64,000 bases of DNA from Pseudaquabacterium inlustre (GTDB lineage Bacteria; Pseudomonadota; Gammaproteobacteria; Burkholderiales; Burkholderiaceae_C). The stretch lies in the NCBI RefSeq assembly GCF_038066595.1, contig NZ_JBBUTH010000009.1, positions 248,001 through 312,000 on the forward strand, given 5' to 3'. The notes beneath the pieces were generated by a model that was given only the letters and a program-made list of their open reading frames with translations, was not told where the DNA came from and searched no databases. Both the position numbers and the translations under genes were made by a program. Shown here one piece after another: positions 42,311 to 51,111 of this stretch. Within the stretch, counting starts at the first letter, position 1, and each line of letters opens with the position of its first letter.

Positions 42311-45300
42311 GGATCGGCCGGCGCGCCGGCCGGCCCGCTGCGCAACGTCTGCAGCGCCCACAACGCCGTCTCGTAGTCATGCAGGCGCAGCGGCCGCGAC
42401 AGCGTGGCCGCCTGCGCACTGCCCCAGCGCTGCACGATCTGGGCCTCCAGTGACCGGTGCAGCGCCCCGGCACGGAAATCGGCGGCCGACAGCAGCGCCT
42501 GCAGCGCGTCCAGCCGCTCGTCCAGCGCGGCGGCATCGGCCGGTGTCGCGACGCTCTGCGCAGCGGCCCCTGCCGCATGAACACCCAGCACCGGCTGCTC
42601 CTGGGCTTGAGCTTGAGCCTGCTGCTGGCGCTGCAGGCGCTCGATCACCGCCGTGACCAGCATCGCCAGGTCGTCCTGCAGCACCTGCAGGGCCTGCAGC
42701 ACGCCGCCGTCGGGCGGCGCGTCCTCGGTCTGCGCCCCCAGCCGGGCCTCGATGGCGCGGCACTGCAGCGCCACGCCGCTGGCCCCCACGGCCCCGCAGG
42801 CACCGCGCAGCGAGTGCAGCAACTGGCGCACCTCGCCCCAGGCCTCGCGCTGCACCGCGTCGTCCAGGCCGGCGATGCCGTCGCCGTAGTGCTCGGTGAA
42901 CTGCCGCAGCACCCGCTCGTAGACCGCGGTGCGCCCCGGCAGGTACATCAGCGCCTGGCTCATCGTCAGCCCGGGGATGCCGGCGAACGGGTCGTCGGCC
43001 GGTGCCGCCACCGTAGCCCCGGGCCCGGCGTCCGCCACGGCAATGGCGCTGCGGGCGTCGGGCTGGCGTTCGCGCAGCGGCAGCCAGCGGTCGAGCATCG
43101 CGTACATCAGCACCGGATCGACCGGCTTGGCCAGGTGGTCGTCCATGCCGGCGTCCAGGCAGGCCTGGCGGTCGTCGCCGAAGGCGTTGGCGGTCATCGC
43201 CAGGATCGGCGTGCGGGCATGGGCCGGCTGCAGCCGGATCTGCCGCGTGGCCGACAGACCGTCCACCTCGGGCATCTGCATGTCCATCAGGATCAGGTCG
43301 TAGTGGCCGGCGGCGGCCAGCCGCACGGCCTCGGCGCCATTGCCGGCCACGTCCACGGTCAGGCCGGCCGCGCGCAGCAGTTCGCCAGCCACCTCCTGGT
43401 TGATCACGTTGTCCTCGGCCAGCAGCACGCGCGCACCCTGGTGGCGGGCACGCAGCTGGTGCTCGTGGCGGGCACGCACCTCGGCCAGGCCCTCGGTGGC
43501 CAGGGCCGGCGGCTCGGCCGGCAGCCCGCCCGAGCCGGCACTGAGCGCGGCCGGCTCGAAGCGGGCGGTGAACCAGAACTCGCTGCCCTGCCCCAGCGTG
43601 CTGTGCACGCCCACGTCACCGCCCATCAGCTCGGCCAGGCGCCGCGTGATCGCCAGCCCCAGGCCGGTGCCGCCGAAGCGCCGCGTCGTCGACGCATCGG
43701 CCTGCTCGAAGGCGTTGAACAGCTGGCCGATGCGGTCGGCCGGCACGCCAATGCCGGTGTCGCGCACGGTGAAGCGCAGCAGCACGCCGCCATCGTCGCC
43801 CGGCGGGCCCTCGGGCGCGCAGCACAGCTCGATGCGGCCATGGTCGGTGAACTTCACCGCATTGCTCATCAGGTTCAGCAGCGCCTGCGACACCCGCGTC
43901 GGGTCGCCACGCAGCACCGTGGGCAGACCATCGGCCTGCACCTGCAGCACCAGGCCCTTGCCGCGCACGCGGTCGCCCACCAGCGCGCACACCCGCGACA
44001 GCAGCGCGCCGATGGCGAAATCGGTCTGCGCGATGCGCAGCTTGCCGGACTCGATCTTCGACAGGTCGAGCACGTCGTTGATCACGTCCAGCAGGTGGTG
44101 GGCTGCCGCCGACACCTTGTCCAGCCGCGCCTGCGAGACCTCGTCGCGCAGGTCGCGCTGCATCAGGTGCGTGAGGCCGATGATGGCGTTCATCGGCGTG
44201 CGGATCTCGTGGCTGACATTGGCCAGGAACGAGGTCTTGGCGCGGCTGGCCTGCTCGGCACGGTCGCGGGCTGCCACCAACTGCTCGTTCAGCGCCGACA
44301 GGCGCGTCTCGCTGGCCTTGATGACCGTGATGTCGGAGGCCAGCACGAACACGCCCGCCACCCGGCCATCGGGCAGGCGGTCGGGCACGAAATGCACCCA
44401 GAAGTTGCGCGGATTGCCCTCGCCGTCGACGTAGATGTCCTGCCACTGCTGGGGCACGCCGGTGCAGGCCGCGGCAAAGGCCTCGCGGCCGCGCTCGAAG
44501 GCATGGGCGTTCAGCACCTGGTCGCGGCGCAGGCCCACGATCTCGCGGCCGTCGGGCGTAAACCACTGCCGGTAGGGCTTGTTGGCGAAGCGGCAGATGC
44601 CCAGCGGATCCCAGTAGCACACCATGTCCGGCAGGTTGTCGGCCACCGAGCGCAGGAAGCGATCGCTGGCCAGGCGCGCCGACATGGCCTCCTCCAGCGC
44701 GCGGGTGCGCTCGGCCACCTGCCGCTCCAGCTGGGCCTGGTGCTCGGCCAGCTGCTCCTGCGCGCGCTTGTGCTCGCTGATGTCGTTGATCACCGACACC
44801 ACATGGTCGGGCCCGCCGGCCGGATCGCGCACCATCGAGCTGGTGCGTGACACCCACAGCGTGCTGCCGTCGGCGCGCAGAAAGCGCTTCTCGACGGTGA
44901 TGCTATCGGTCTCGCCGTCCAGCAAGCGCTGCATGGCCAGCGCATCACCGCGCCGGTCGTCGGGGTGGGTGAGCAGGCGGAAATCCATGCGCAGCAGCTG
45001 TTCGCGGCTGTAGCCGGTCAGTGCGCACAGGCGTGGGTTGATGCTGATCCAGCCGCCGTCGAGCCGGTTCTCGGCGATGCCCACGGCTGGCGTCTCGAAC
45101 ACCGCACGCCGGCGCGCCTCGTTCTCGCCGGCGCGCTGCGCCAGCTGGTGCCGGGCGGTGGTTTCCTCGCCCAGCAGCAGCGCGCCACCGCCGGCCAGCG
45201 GCCGTACACGCAGCGCAAACCGCCGCTCGGCCAGGCCCTGCTGCCCGATGAACTCGATCTCGCCGGCGCGGTCGGTGGCATGGTCGTCGGCGGGCTCCGC

Positions 45301-45789
45301 GACCTCCGCTTGGGCAGCACCGGCCGGGCCGGCCAGGGCCTGCGCCACCTGATCGGCCCAGCGCAGCGCATCCATGCGCGCCACCGTGGCGTCCGCGCCC
45401 AGGCTGCGGCAGGCGGCCACGTAGTCCAGGCCCAGTGCGCCGCCGAGCGGGGCCGCACCGGGCTGGCCATCGTCGCCGCTGGCCCAGCGGCGCCAGCCGG
45501 GATGCACGGCCACGATGCGGCCCTCGGCATCCAGCAGCGCGGCCGGCCGGTCCAGGGCGTCCAGCAGGGCCTGCCGGGCGGCCTGGGCTTCATGTGTGCC
45601 CCGGTCGCCCGACCCGCCGGCACCGCGCTGCCAGGCCAGCACCGCACCCACGGCCACCGCCACGCCCACGCCAGCCATCATGCTGACACCGCCCAGCGGC
45701 GCGCCGAAATACAGCAGCGCCAGCAGGGCGGCCGCAAAGACCCCCGTGATGGCGAACCAGTGGCGTGCGATCCGGACTGCGACCGTCAT
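42304..45789 (-). CDS. hybrid sensor histidine kinase with PAS, REC and Hpt domains
   Basis: 1161 residues. Two N-terminal membrane helices (about 11-30 and 33-52); a degenerate PAS-like region (70-210); PAS 2 (225-345) and PAS 3 (375-490); HisKA with phospho-acceptor H527 (SHEIRTPMN); HATPase with N643 (NLMSNAVKF) and DTGIGV; receiver domain with D836 (LILMDMQMP); and an Hpt domain with H992 (LLHSLRGACGAVG). All phosphorelay residues are present. The tail 1050-1161 is Gln/Ala-rich and helical. It lies 11 bp after the HD-GYP regulator gene in the same direction, so Hpt-to-REC transfer to that protein is likely. Signal unknown. Confidence 0.93.
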   Translation of the reverse strand: MTVAVRIARHWFAITGVFAAALLALLYFGAPLGGVSMMAGVGVAVAVGAVLAWQRGAGGSGDRGTHEAQAARQALLDALDRPAALLDAEGRIVAVHPGWRRWASGDDGQPGAAPLGGALGLDYVAACRSLGADATVARMDALRWADQVAQALAGPAGAAQAEVAEPADDHATDRAGEIEFIGQQGLAERRFALRVRPLAGGGALLLGEETTARHQLAQRAGENEARRRAVFETPAVGIAENRLDGGWISINPRLCALTGYSREQLLRMDFRLLTHPDDRRGDALAMQRLLDGETDSITVEKRFLRADGSTLWVSRTSSMVRDPAGGPDHVVSVINDISEHKRAQEQLAEHQAQLERQVAERTRALEEAMSARLASDRFLRSVADNLPDMVCYWDPLGICRFANKPYRQWFTPDGREIVGLRRDQVLNAHAFERGREAFAAACTGVPQQWQDIYVDGEGNPRNFWVHFVPDRLPDGRVAGVFVLASDITVIKASETRLSALNEQLVAARDRAEQASRAKTSFLANVSHEIRTPMNAIIGLTHLMQRDLRDEVSQARLDKVSAAAHHLLDVINDVLDLSKIESGKLRIAQTDFAIGALLSRVCALVGDRVRGKGLVLQVQADGLPTVLRGDPTRVSQALLNLMSNAVKFTDHGRIELCCAPEGPPGDDGGVLLRFTVRDTGIGVPADRIGQLFNAFEQADASTTRRFGGTGLGLAITRRLAELMGGDVGVHSTLGQGSEFWFTARFEPAALSAGSGGLPAEPPALATEGLAEVRARHEHQLRARHQGARVLLAEDNVINQEVAGELLRAAGLTVDVAGNGAEAVRLAAAGHYDLILMDMQMPEVDGLSATRQIRLQPAHARTPILAMTANAFGDDRQACLDAGMDDHLAKPVDPVLMYAMLDRWLPLRERQPDARSAIAVADAGPGATVAAPADDPFAGIPGLTMSQALMYLPGRTAVYERVLRQFTEHYGDGIAGLDDAVQREAWGEVRQLLHSLRGACGAVGASGVALQCRAIEARLGAQTEDAPPDGGVLQALQVLQDDLAMLVTAVIERLQRQQQAQAQAQEQPVLGVHAAGAAAQSVATPADAAALDERLDALQALLSAADFRAGALHRSLEAQIVQRWGSAQAATLSRPLRLHDYETALWALQTLRSGPAGAPADPQ

Positions 45790-45800
45790 CGGCGAACGGC

Positions 45801-46982
45801 TCAGGCCGCCAGCCCGGCGAAGCGGCCCTGCCCGGCACCGTGCCCCAGATGCACTGCGTCGGCCGGCCCTGCGTCGACCAGACCCGCGTCCCGGGCACCG
45901 AGGTCGGCGCCGGCCTCGGCGCCCTTCACGACGATGGTGTCGAAGGCGTCCTCGAACAGGTCGACGATGGCGGGATCGAACTGGCGGCCGCGGCCCTCGA
46001 GCACACAAACGCGCGCCTCGTCCACGCTGCAGGCACGGCGGTGCGGCCGCGGCGACAGCAGGGCCGAGAAGGTGTCGGCCACGGCCACCACGCGCGCCGG
46101 CAGCGGGATCGCGGCACCAGACAGGCTGTCGGGGTAGCCACGGCCGTCCCAGCGCTCATGGTGGCTGAGCGCGATGTCGCGCGCGCAACAGAACAGCAGG
46201 CTGGGCGCGGCCTCGCGCGCGCTCACCTGGCGCAGCGCATCGGCCCCCAGCCGCGTGTGGGTGCGCACGGCGTTCCAGTCGCCCTCGCTCAGCCGCCCGG
46301 GCTGACCCAGGATGCGCTCGGGCACCGCGGCGTTGCCGATGTCATGCAGCGGTGCGGCCAGCCGCAGCGTCTGCACCCAGCCCGGGCGCTGCGCCTCGGC
46401 ATGGCGACCGCCATGGTGCAGGGCCTCGGCCAGCACGCCGCTGACCGCAGCCACACGGTCGAGGTGGCGTTGGCCGCCGGGATGGCAGCGCGCGGCCAGC
46501 TGCATCAGCAGCACCAGGCCGGCCTCGGACCAGGCCTCGGCGGCGTCGGCCGGCAGCACCGGCGCCACCGGCACCTGAAGGCGGTCACGCGCCTGCTTCA
46601 GCGCCACATGGGTGCGCACCCGCGCCAGCAGGCTGGGCGCGCGGATCGGCTTGGTGATGAAGTCGCCGGCGCCCAGGCGCAGGGCATGGGCCTCGCTGTC
46701 GGCATCGTCCAGCGCGGTCAGGAAGATCACCGGGATGCCGGCGGTGGCGGGGTCGGCACGCAGCTGCTGCAGCACGGCGAAACCATCCATGTCGGGCATC
46801 ATCACGTCGAGCAGGATCAGGTCGGGCTGCGGCGCGCGGCGCGCCAGCTCGATGGCACGGCGTCCGCCGTTGGCGGCGCGCACGGTGTATTCGGGGTGCA
46901 GCAACTCACCGATCACCGTGAGGTTCTCGGGGTTGTCATCCACGATCAACACCAGCGCCTGCGCGCCATGCGTCGGCCACAT
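45801..46982 (-). CDS. response regulator with HD-GYP domain
   Basis: 393 residues: receiver domain (8-125) with phospho-acceptor D59 (LILLDVMMPDMDG) and K111, then HD-GYP (about 165-330) with HD at 213-214 (PLHDIGN) and GYP at 282-284 (HHERWDGRGYPDSL). HD-GYP proteins hydrolyse c-di-GMP. The usual HDxGK lysine is replaced by Asn (N217), so activity may be altered. The last 60 residues are Ala/Gly/Asp-rich. It is the first gene of a two-gene operon with the hybrid kinase. Confidence 0.92.
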   Translation of the reverse strand: MWPTHGAQALVLIVDDNPENLTVIGELLHPEYTVRAANGGRRAIELARRAPQPDLILLDVMMPDMDGFAVLQQLRADPATAGIPVIFLTALDDADSEAHALRLGAGDFITKPIRAPSLLARVRTHVALKQARDRLQVPVAPVLPADAAEAWSEAGLVLLMQLAARCHPGGQRHLDRVAAVSGVLAEALHHGGRHAEAQRPGWVQTLRLAAPLHDIGNAAVPERILGQPGRLSEGDWNAVRTHTRLGADALRQVSAREAAPSLLFCCARDIALSHHERWDGRGYPDSLSGAAIPLPARVVAVADTFSALLSPRPHRRACSVDEARVCVLEGRGRQFDPAIVDLFEDAFDTIVVKGAEAGADLGARDAGLVDAGPADAVHLGHGAGQGRFAGLAA

Positions 46983-47159
46983 CGGGGTGCTCCTCACCGG
47001 CCGCGGCGCGTTGCGCCGCTGATTGCTCGCGCGGTTGTCGGTGCAACCGCTCCCACCAGCCCAAGTCAACGGTTTTATCACATCATCACACCACCAAAGG
47101 CCGGAAAAGAACCGGCTGCACAATCGTGCGCCGTGAATCTCCCTGCCGACCCCACGCCC

Positions 47160-47984
47160 ATGCCCTCGCCCGCGTCGCGGCGCCGCCACGGACCGCAGCG
47201 CATCGTCTGCCTGACCGAGGAGCCGACCGAAGTGCTGTACCTGCTCGGCGAGCAGCAGCGCATCGTGGGCATCTCGGGCTTCACCGTGCGACCGCCCGAG
47301 GCGCGGCGCGACAAGCCGCGGGTGAGTGCCTTCACCAGTGCCAAGATCGACCGCATCCTGGCCTTGCAGCCCGACCTGGCGATCGGCTTCTCCGACATGC
47401 AGGCCGACATCGCCGCGGGCCTGATCCGCGCCGGCGTGGAGGTCTGGATCAGCAACCACCGCTCGGTGGCCGGCATCCTGGACTACGTGCGCCGCCTGGG
47501 CGCGCTGGTGGACGCGGCCGACGCCGCCGCACGGCTGGCCGACACGCTGTCCGCGCGCATCGAACGCGTGCGCGCCGCCGCTGCCGCCCTGCCGCGCCGC
47601 CCGCGCGTGTACTTCGAGGAATGGGACAGCCCGCAGATCAGCGCCATCCGCTGGGTCAGCGAACTGGTGGGCATCGCCGGCGGCGACGACGTGTTCCCGC
47701 AGCGCGCTACGGCCTCGCTGGCGCGCGAACGCATCGTCGCCGACCCGGCCGAAGTGATCGCAGCGGCGCCCGAGCTGATCATCGGCTCGTGGTGCGGCAA
47801 GAAGTTCCGGCCCGAGCAGGTGGCCGCGCGGCCGGGATGGCATGCGGTGCCGGCCGTGCGCGACGGGGAACTGCACGAGATCAAGTCGCCGCTGATCCTG
47901 CAACCCGGGCCGGCCGCGCTGACCGACGGCCTGGACCGGCTGCATGACATCGTGCAGGCCTGGTCACGCCGGCACGGCACCTAA
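47160..47984 (+). CDS. leaderless BtuF-like (ABC periplasmic-binding fold) protein
   Basis: 274 residues of the helical-backbone metal/cobalamin-binding fold: RIVCLTEEPTEVLYLLGEQQRIVGIS, FTSAKIDRILALQPDLAIGFSDMQ, IIGSWCGKKFRPEQVAARPGW, LQPGPAALTDGLDRLHDIV. Neither the ATG at 47160 nor the GTG at 47133 yields a signal peptide, so the protein is probably cytoplasmic. No BtuCD genes are nearby. The W-C-G-K segment is a plausible cofactor-contact site. It may carry or sense a corrinoid or metal inside the cell; function unproven. Confidence 0.85.
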   Translation: MPSPASRRRHGPQRIVCLTEEPTEVLYLLGEQQRIVGISGFTVRPPEARRDKPRVSAFTSAKIDRILALQPDLAIGFSDMQADIAAGLIRAGVEVWISNHRSVAGILDYVRRLGALVDAADAAARLADTLSARIERVRAAAAALPRRPRVYFEEWDSPQISAIRWVSELVGIAGGDDVFPQRATASLARERIVADPAEVIAAAPELIIGSWCGKKFRPEQVAARPGWHAVPAVRDGELHEIKSPLILQPGPAALTDGLDRLHDIVQAWSRRHGT

Positions 47985-48013
47985 GGCCTCCGGCAACGGG
48001 CAAACCCTCAAGA

Positions 48014-48057
48014 CCGGACGCGCGGGGCCGAAGAGAGGTGCGAGACAGCACGTCCGG
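48014..48057 (+). other. structured leader between btuF-like gene and chemoreceptor gene
   Basis: CCGGACG (48014-48020) pairs with CGTCCGG (48051-48057); inside, GTGC/GCAC (48038-48041/48048-48051) makes a small inner stem, sharing one base with the outer arm. No U tract. It could end the upstream transcript or act in the leader of the chemoreceptor mRNA. Confidence 0.35.
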
Positions 48058-48106
48058 CCGGCAGTCATGGGCAGCGGCGTGCAGGCAACCAAGGAGGCTC
48101 CTGCCC

Positions 48107-50035
48107 ATGCAATTCCTGCAAAACCTGCGCATCACCCAACGCGTGCTGGTGCTGGCCCTCGTGTTCGGTGCGCTGACGCTGCCGCTGGCAACGCTGGTGA
48201 TCCGCGCCGAGTGGCGCGACTACGAGGCCACCCGCGCTGAACGGGCCGGCGTGCCCGCCGTGGGGGCCGTGCTGGCGCTGATCCGCCACACCCAGACCCA
48301 CCGCGGTCTGACCAACGGCTGGCTGGGCGGCAACGAGGCCATGGGCCCGCGCCGCGAAGCCGAGGCCCAGGCCCTCGACAAGGCCCTGGCACAGGCCCAG
48401 GCCGCCACGGCCGCCTACGCCACCGGTCCGCTGGGCGAGCGCCGCCGCGCCGTGCAGCAGCAATGGCAGGCCCTGCTGGCCGACGTGGCCGCCCGCAAGC
48501 TGCAACCGGCCGAGGCGTTCCAGCGCCACTCCGACCTGGTGGCCCTGCAGCACCGCCTGCTGACCGACGTGGCCGACGACTCGACGATGATCCTCGACCC
48601 GATGCCGGGCACCTACTACCTGATCACGGCGATGGTCGAGACGCTGCCGCGCATCACCGAGCTGCTGGGCCAGAGCCGGGCCGTGGGCGCGCTGGCCCTG
48701 AAGCGCCAGAACCTGGCGCCGGCCGAACGCGCCCGCCTGCAGAGCGCGCTGGAGCGCGTGGCGCAACTGCAGCTGGACTACCAGCGCGATGTGGAGAACC
48801 TGCAACGCCATGACCCCGCCACCGCGCAGGCCCTGGCGCAACCCATGCAGGCCGCGCGCGAGGCCATCACCAGCGCCGTGGCCCTGGTGCGCGGCCAGTT
48901 GCTCGACCCCGAGACGCTGAGCCAGCCGTCGACCGCGTACTTCGACACCATGACCGGCTTCATCGACGCCCAGTACGGCTTCAGTGACAAGGCGTTCGCC
49001 CGCGTCGACGCCATGCTGCAGGAACGCCTGGCCGAGTCGCAGCGCGCGCTGGGGCTGGCCGGCTCGCTGGTGGTGATGCTGGTCGTGGCCGCCACGGTGG
49101 CCGTGGTGGGCATCAACCGCAGCATCCGCTCGGGCACCGAGGCGGCCCAGGCGGCCATGCAGGCCCTGTCGCGCGGCGAACTGGACCACCGCGTGGCCAC
49201 CGACCGCCGGGACGAACTGGGCGACCTGGCGCGTGGCATCGGCCAGGCCATGGCTCAGCTGGCGGGCATGGTGGCCGAGGTGAAGGCGAGCGGCGTGTCG
49301 CTGGGCACGGCGTCGGCGCAGATCGCCAGCGGCAATGCCGACCTGAGCGCGCGCACCGAAAGCGCGGCCGCCAACCTGCAGCAGGCCGCCTCGTCGCTCG
49401 AGCAACTGACCGGCACCGTGCGCCAGAACGCCGACAACACCCGCCAGGCCACCGAGATGGCCACCCAGGCCAGCACCACCGCCGGTGAAGGTGGCGAACT
49501 GATGCTGCGCGTGGCCAGCACCATGAACGCCATCAGCGACAGCTCGCGCAAGATCGCCGACATCATCGGCACCATCGACAGCATCGCCTTCCAGACCAAC
49601 ATCCTGGCGCTGAACGCGGCGGTGGAGGCCGCGCGTGCCGGCGAGCAGGGCCGCGGCTTCGCGGTGGTGGCCGCCGAGGTGCGCACGCTGGCCCAGCGCT
49701 CGGCCGGCGCCGCACGCGAGATCAAGGGCCTGATCGGACACAGCGTCGAGACGGTGGAGAGCGGCGCCGCACTGGTCAGCCAGGCGCGCGACACCATGCA
49801 GCAGATAGTCGACCGGGCCGGCCAGGTCAGCAGCCTGGTGGGCGAGATCGGCCGCGCCACAGCCGAGCAGGCCACCGGCCTGGGCATGGTCAACGAATCG
49901 GTCAGCCAGCTCGACCAGGCCACGCAGCAGAACGCCGCGCTGGTGGAGGAAAGCGCCGCCGCCGCCGCCAACCTGCACGACCAGGCCAGCCGCATGATGG
50001 GCGCCGTGTCGCGCTTTCGCACGGCGCACGCCTGA
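48107..50035 (+). CDS. methyl-accepting chemotaxis protein
   Basis: 642 residues. TM1 about 12-32; a periplasmic helical ligand domain (about 35-312) containing IRHTQTHRGLTNGWLGG, reminiscent of the Q-x-RG motif of NIT-type sensor domains; TM2 about 315-337; HAMP; then the cytoplasmic signalling coiled coil with the conserved tip IDSIAFQTNILALNAAVEA and AEVRTLAQRSAGAAREI. It relays ligand occupancy to CheA/CheW. No C-terminal CheR-binding pentapeptide is seen. AAGGAGG lies 9 nt before the ATG at 48107. Ligand unknown. Confidence 0.94.
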   Translation: MQFLQNLRITQRVLVLALVFGALTLPLATLVIRAEWRDYEATRAERAGVPAVGAVLALIRHTQTHRGLTNGWLGGNEAMGPRREAEAQALDKALAQAQAATAAYATGPLGERRRAVQQQWQALLADVAARKLQPAEAFQRHSDLVALQHRLLTDVADDSTMILDPMPGTYYLITAMVETLPRITELLGQSRAVGALALKRQNLAPAERARLQSALERVAQLQLDYQRDVENLQRHDPATAQALAQPMQAAREAITSAVALVRGQLLDPETLSQPSTAYFDTMTGFIDAQYGFSDKAFARVDAMLQERLAESQRALGLAGSLVVMLVVAATVAVVGINRSIRSGTEAAQAAMQALSRGELDHRVATDRRDELGDLARGIGQAMAQLAGMVAEVKASGVSLGTASAQIASGNADLSARTESAAANLQQAASSLEQLTGTVRQNADNTRQATEMATQASTTAGEGGELMLRVASTMNAISDSSRKIADIIGTIDSIAFQTNILALNAAVEAARAGEQGRGFAVVAAEVRTLAQRSAGAAREIKGLIGHSVETVESGAALVSQARDTMQQIVDRAGQVSSLVGEIGRATAEQATGLGMVNESVSQLDQATQQNAALVEESAAAAANLHDQASRMMGAVSRFRTAHA

Positions 50036-50062
50036 GGAACTCGGGCAGAAGGACATCCCCAC

Positions 50063-50084
50063 GGCCAGCCCTGCATGGCTGGCC
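50063..50084. terminator. hairpin between convergent chemoreceptor and enoyl-CoA hydratase genes
   Basis: GGCCAGCC (50063-50070) pairs perfectly with GGCTGGCC (50077-50084) around a 6-nt loop, 28 bp after the chemoreceptor stop. It lacks a U tract in either direction; a terminator by position rather than by full signature. Confidence 0.4.
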
Positions 50085-50174
50085 GCTTCGCCAGGCGCAA
50101 GCCGTCCCCAGGACGCCTTATGTCCGAGCTCAGCCCGCCCGTCGGGTGGTGCCAGTTCCCTGGCGCCGAGTGCC

Positions 50175-50966
50175 CTACGTTTGCGGCCAGCTGAACATCG
50201 CCGGCTCCTTGGCGATGAAGCGGCGCGCGGCCTCGGCGTGGTAGCTGCTCTGGTAGCACAGGGCCTGGTGGTCGGCCTCGTGGGCCAGCGTGGTGTCCAG
50301 CGGCGTGGCCAGGGCCATGCCCACCTCGCGCTTGATCAGGCTGATGGCCATCGGTGATGCACCGGTGAAGCTGCGTGCCAGCGCCTGGGCGCGCGGCAGC
50401 AGATCGGCCGCGGCGCACTGCTCCATCACGATGCCCAGCTGCTGCGCCTCGTCGGCCCGCAGTTCGCGCGCCGACAGCATCAGCTCCTTGGCGCGCTGCA
50501 CGCCCACCACGCGCGGCAGCGAGTGCATGGCGGCGAAGTCGGGCACCAGGCCCACCTTCATGAACGACAGGCAGAAGCGCGCCGCCGGCGTGGCCAGCAC
50601 GAAGTCGGCCATCAACGCCAGGCTGAAACCGGCGCCGTAGGCCGCGCCATCCACCGCGGCGATCAGCGGCTTGTCCAGCTCCATCAGCTGGCGCACCCAG
50701 GGGTGCAGATCCAGCATGCGCTGGCGCCAGCGCTCGGTGGTCATGCCCTCGCGCGCGGCCAGCATGGCGCGCAGGTCGCCACCGGCACAGAACACGCCGC
50801 CGGCGCCGGTCAGCACCACGGCACGCACATCGCCATCGCGCACCAGCGCCGGCACGGCGGCCGCGAATGCGGCCTTCAGTTCATCGCCCAGCGCGTTGCG
50901 CGCATCGGGGCGGTTCATCGTCAGCGTGGCAATGCCGTCGGCGATCTGGATCTCGAGCTGGGACAT
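50175..50966 (-). CDS. enoyl-CoA hydratase/isomerase family protein
   Basis: 263 residues of the crotonase fold. Oxyanion-hole segments are LTGAGGVFCAGGDLRAM and AVDGAAYGAGFSLALMADFVLA. The second catalytic position has FCLSFMKVGLVPDFAAMHSLPR, without an obvious second acidic residue at the hydratase site, so isomerase or a specialised hydratase is as likely as classic hydratase. It lies downstream of the SDR gene in the same direction, separated by 145 bp that contain repeat R2. Confidence 0.9.
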   Translation of the reverse strand: MSQLEIQIADGIATLTMNRPDARNALGDELKAAFAAAVPALVRDGDVRAVVLTGAGGVFCAGGDLRAMLAAREGMTTERWRQRMLDLHPWVRQLMELDKPLIAAVDGAAYGAGFSLALMADFVLATPAARFCLSFMKVGLVPDFAAMHSLPRVVGVQRAKELMLSARELRADEAQQLGIVMEQCAAADLLPRAQALARSFTGASPMAISLIKREVGMALATPLDTTLAHEADHQALCYQSSYHAEAARRFIAKEPAMFSWPQT

Positions 50967-51033
50967 GGGTGCGGGTCAGTGGCCTGGGATGGGCGGCGAG
51001 TTTGGCACGCCCCATGGAGCCGCGAGGCCGACC

Positions 51034-51111
51034 GAGCGCCGGGCCGCCCCAAGCCGGGCGGCCAACCCGCCCGGCGGGTGGCGTCGCGTACCCGCGGCGC
51101 CGGGCGCCCCA
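51034..51111. repeat. intergenic GC-rich repeat (R2)
   Basis: Directly 3' of the minus-strand SDR stop. It shares 22 identical bases with R1 (51034-51055 versus 36417-36438) and the 17-base palindromic core (51065-51081). Folds into GC-rich hairpins; same position relative to the stop codon as in R1. Confidence 0.65.

Noticed and set aside
48001..48057. c-di-GMP-I (GEMM) riboswitch
   Set aside because: Only short core words match; the required AAAGCC segment and tetraloop/receptor architecture are missing, so it is listed only as a weak finding and not as a riboswitch feature.
48065..50062. 665-codon minus-strand open frame opposite the chemoreceptor gene
   Set aside because: Antisense shadow of the coiled-coil coding sequence; no recognisable domain.
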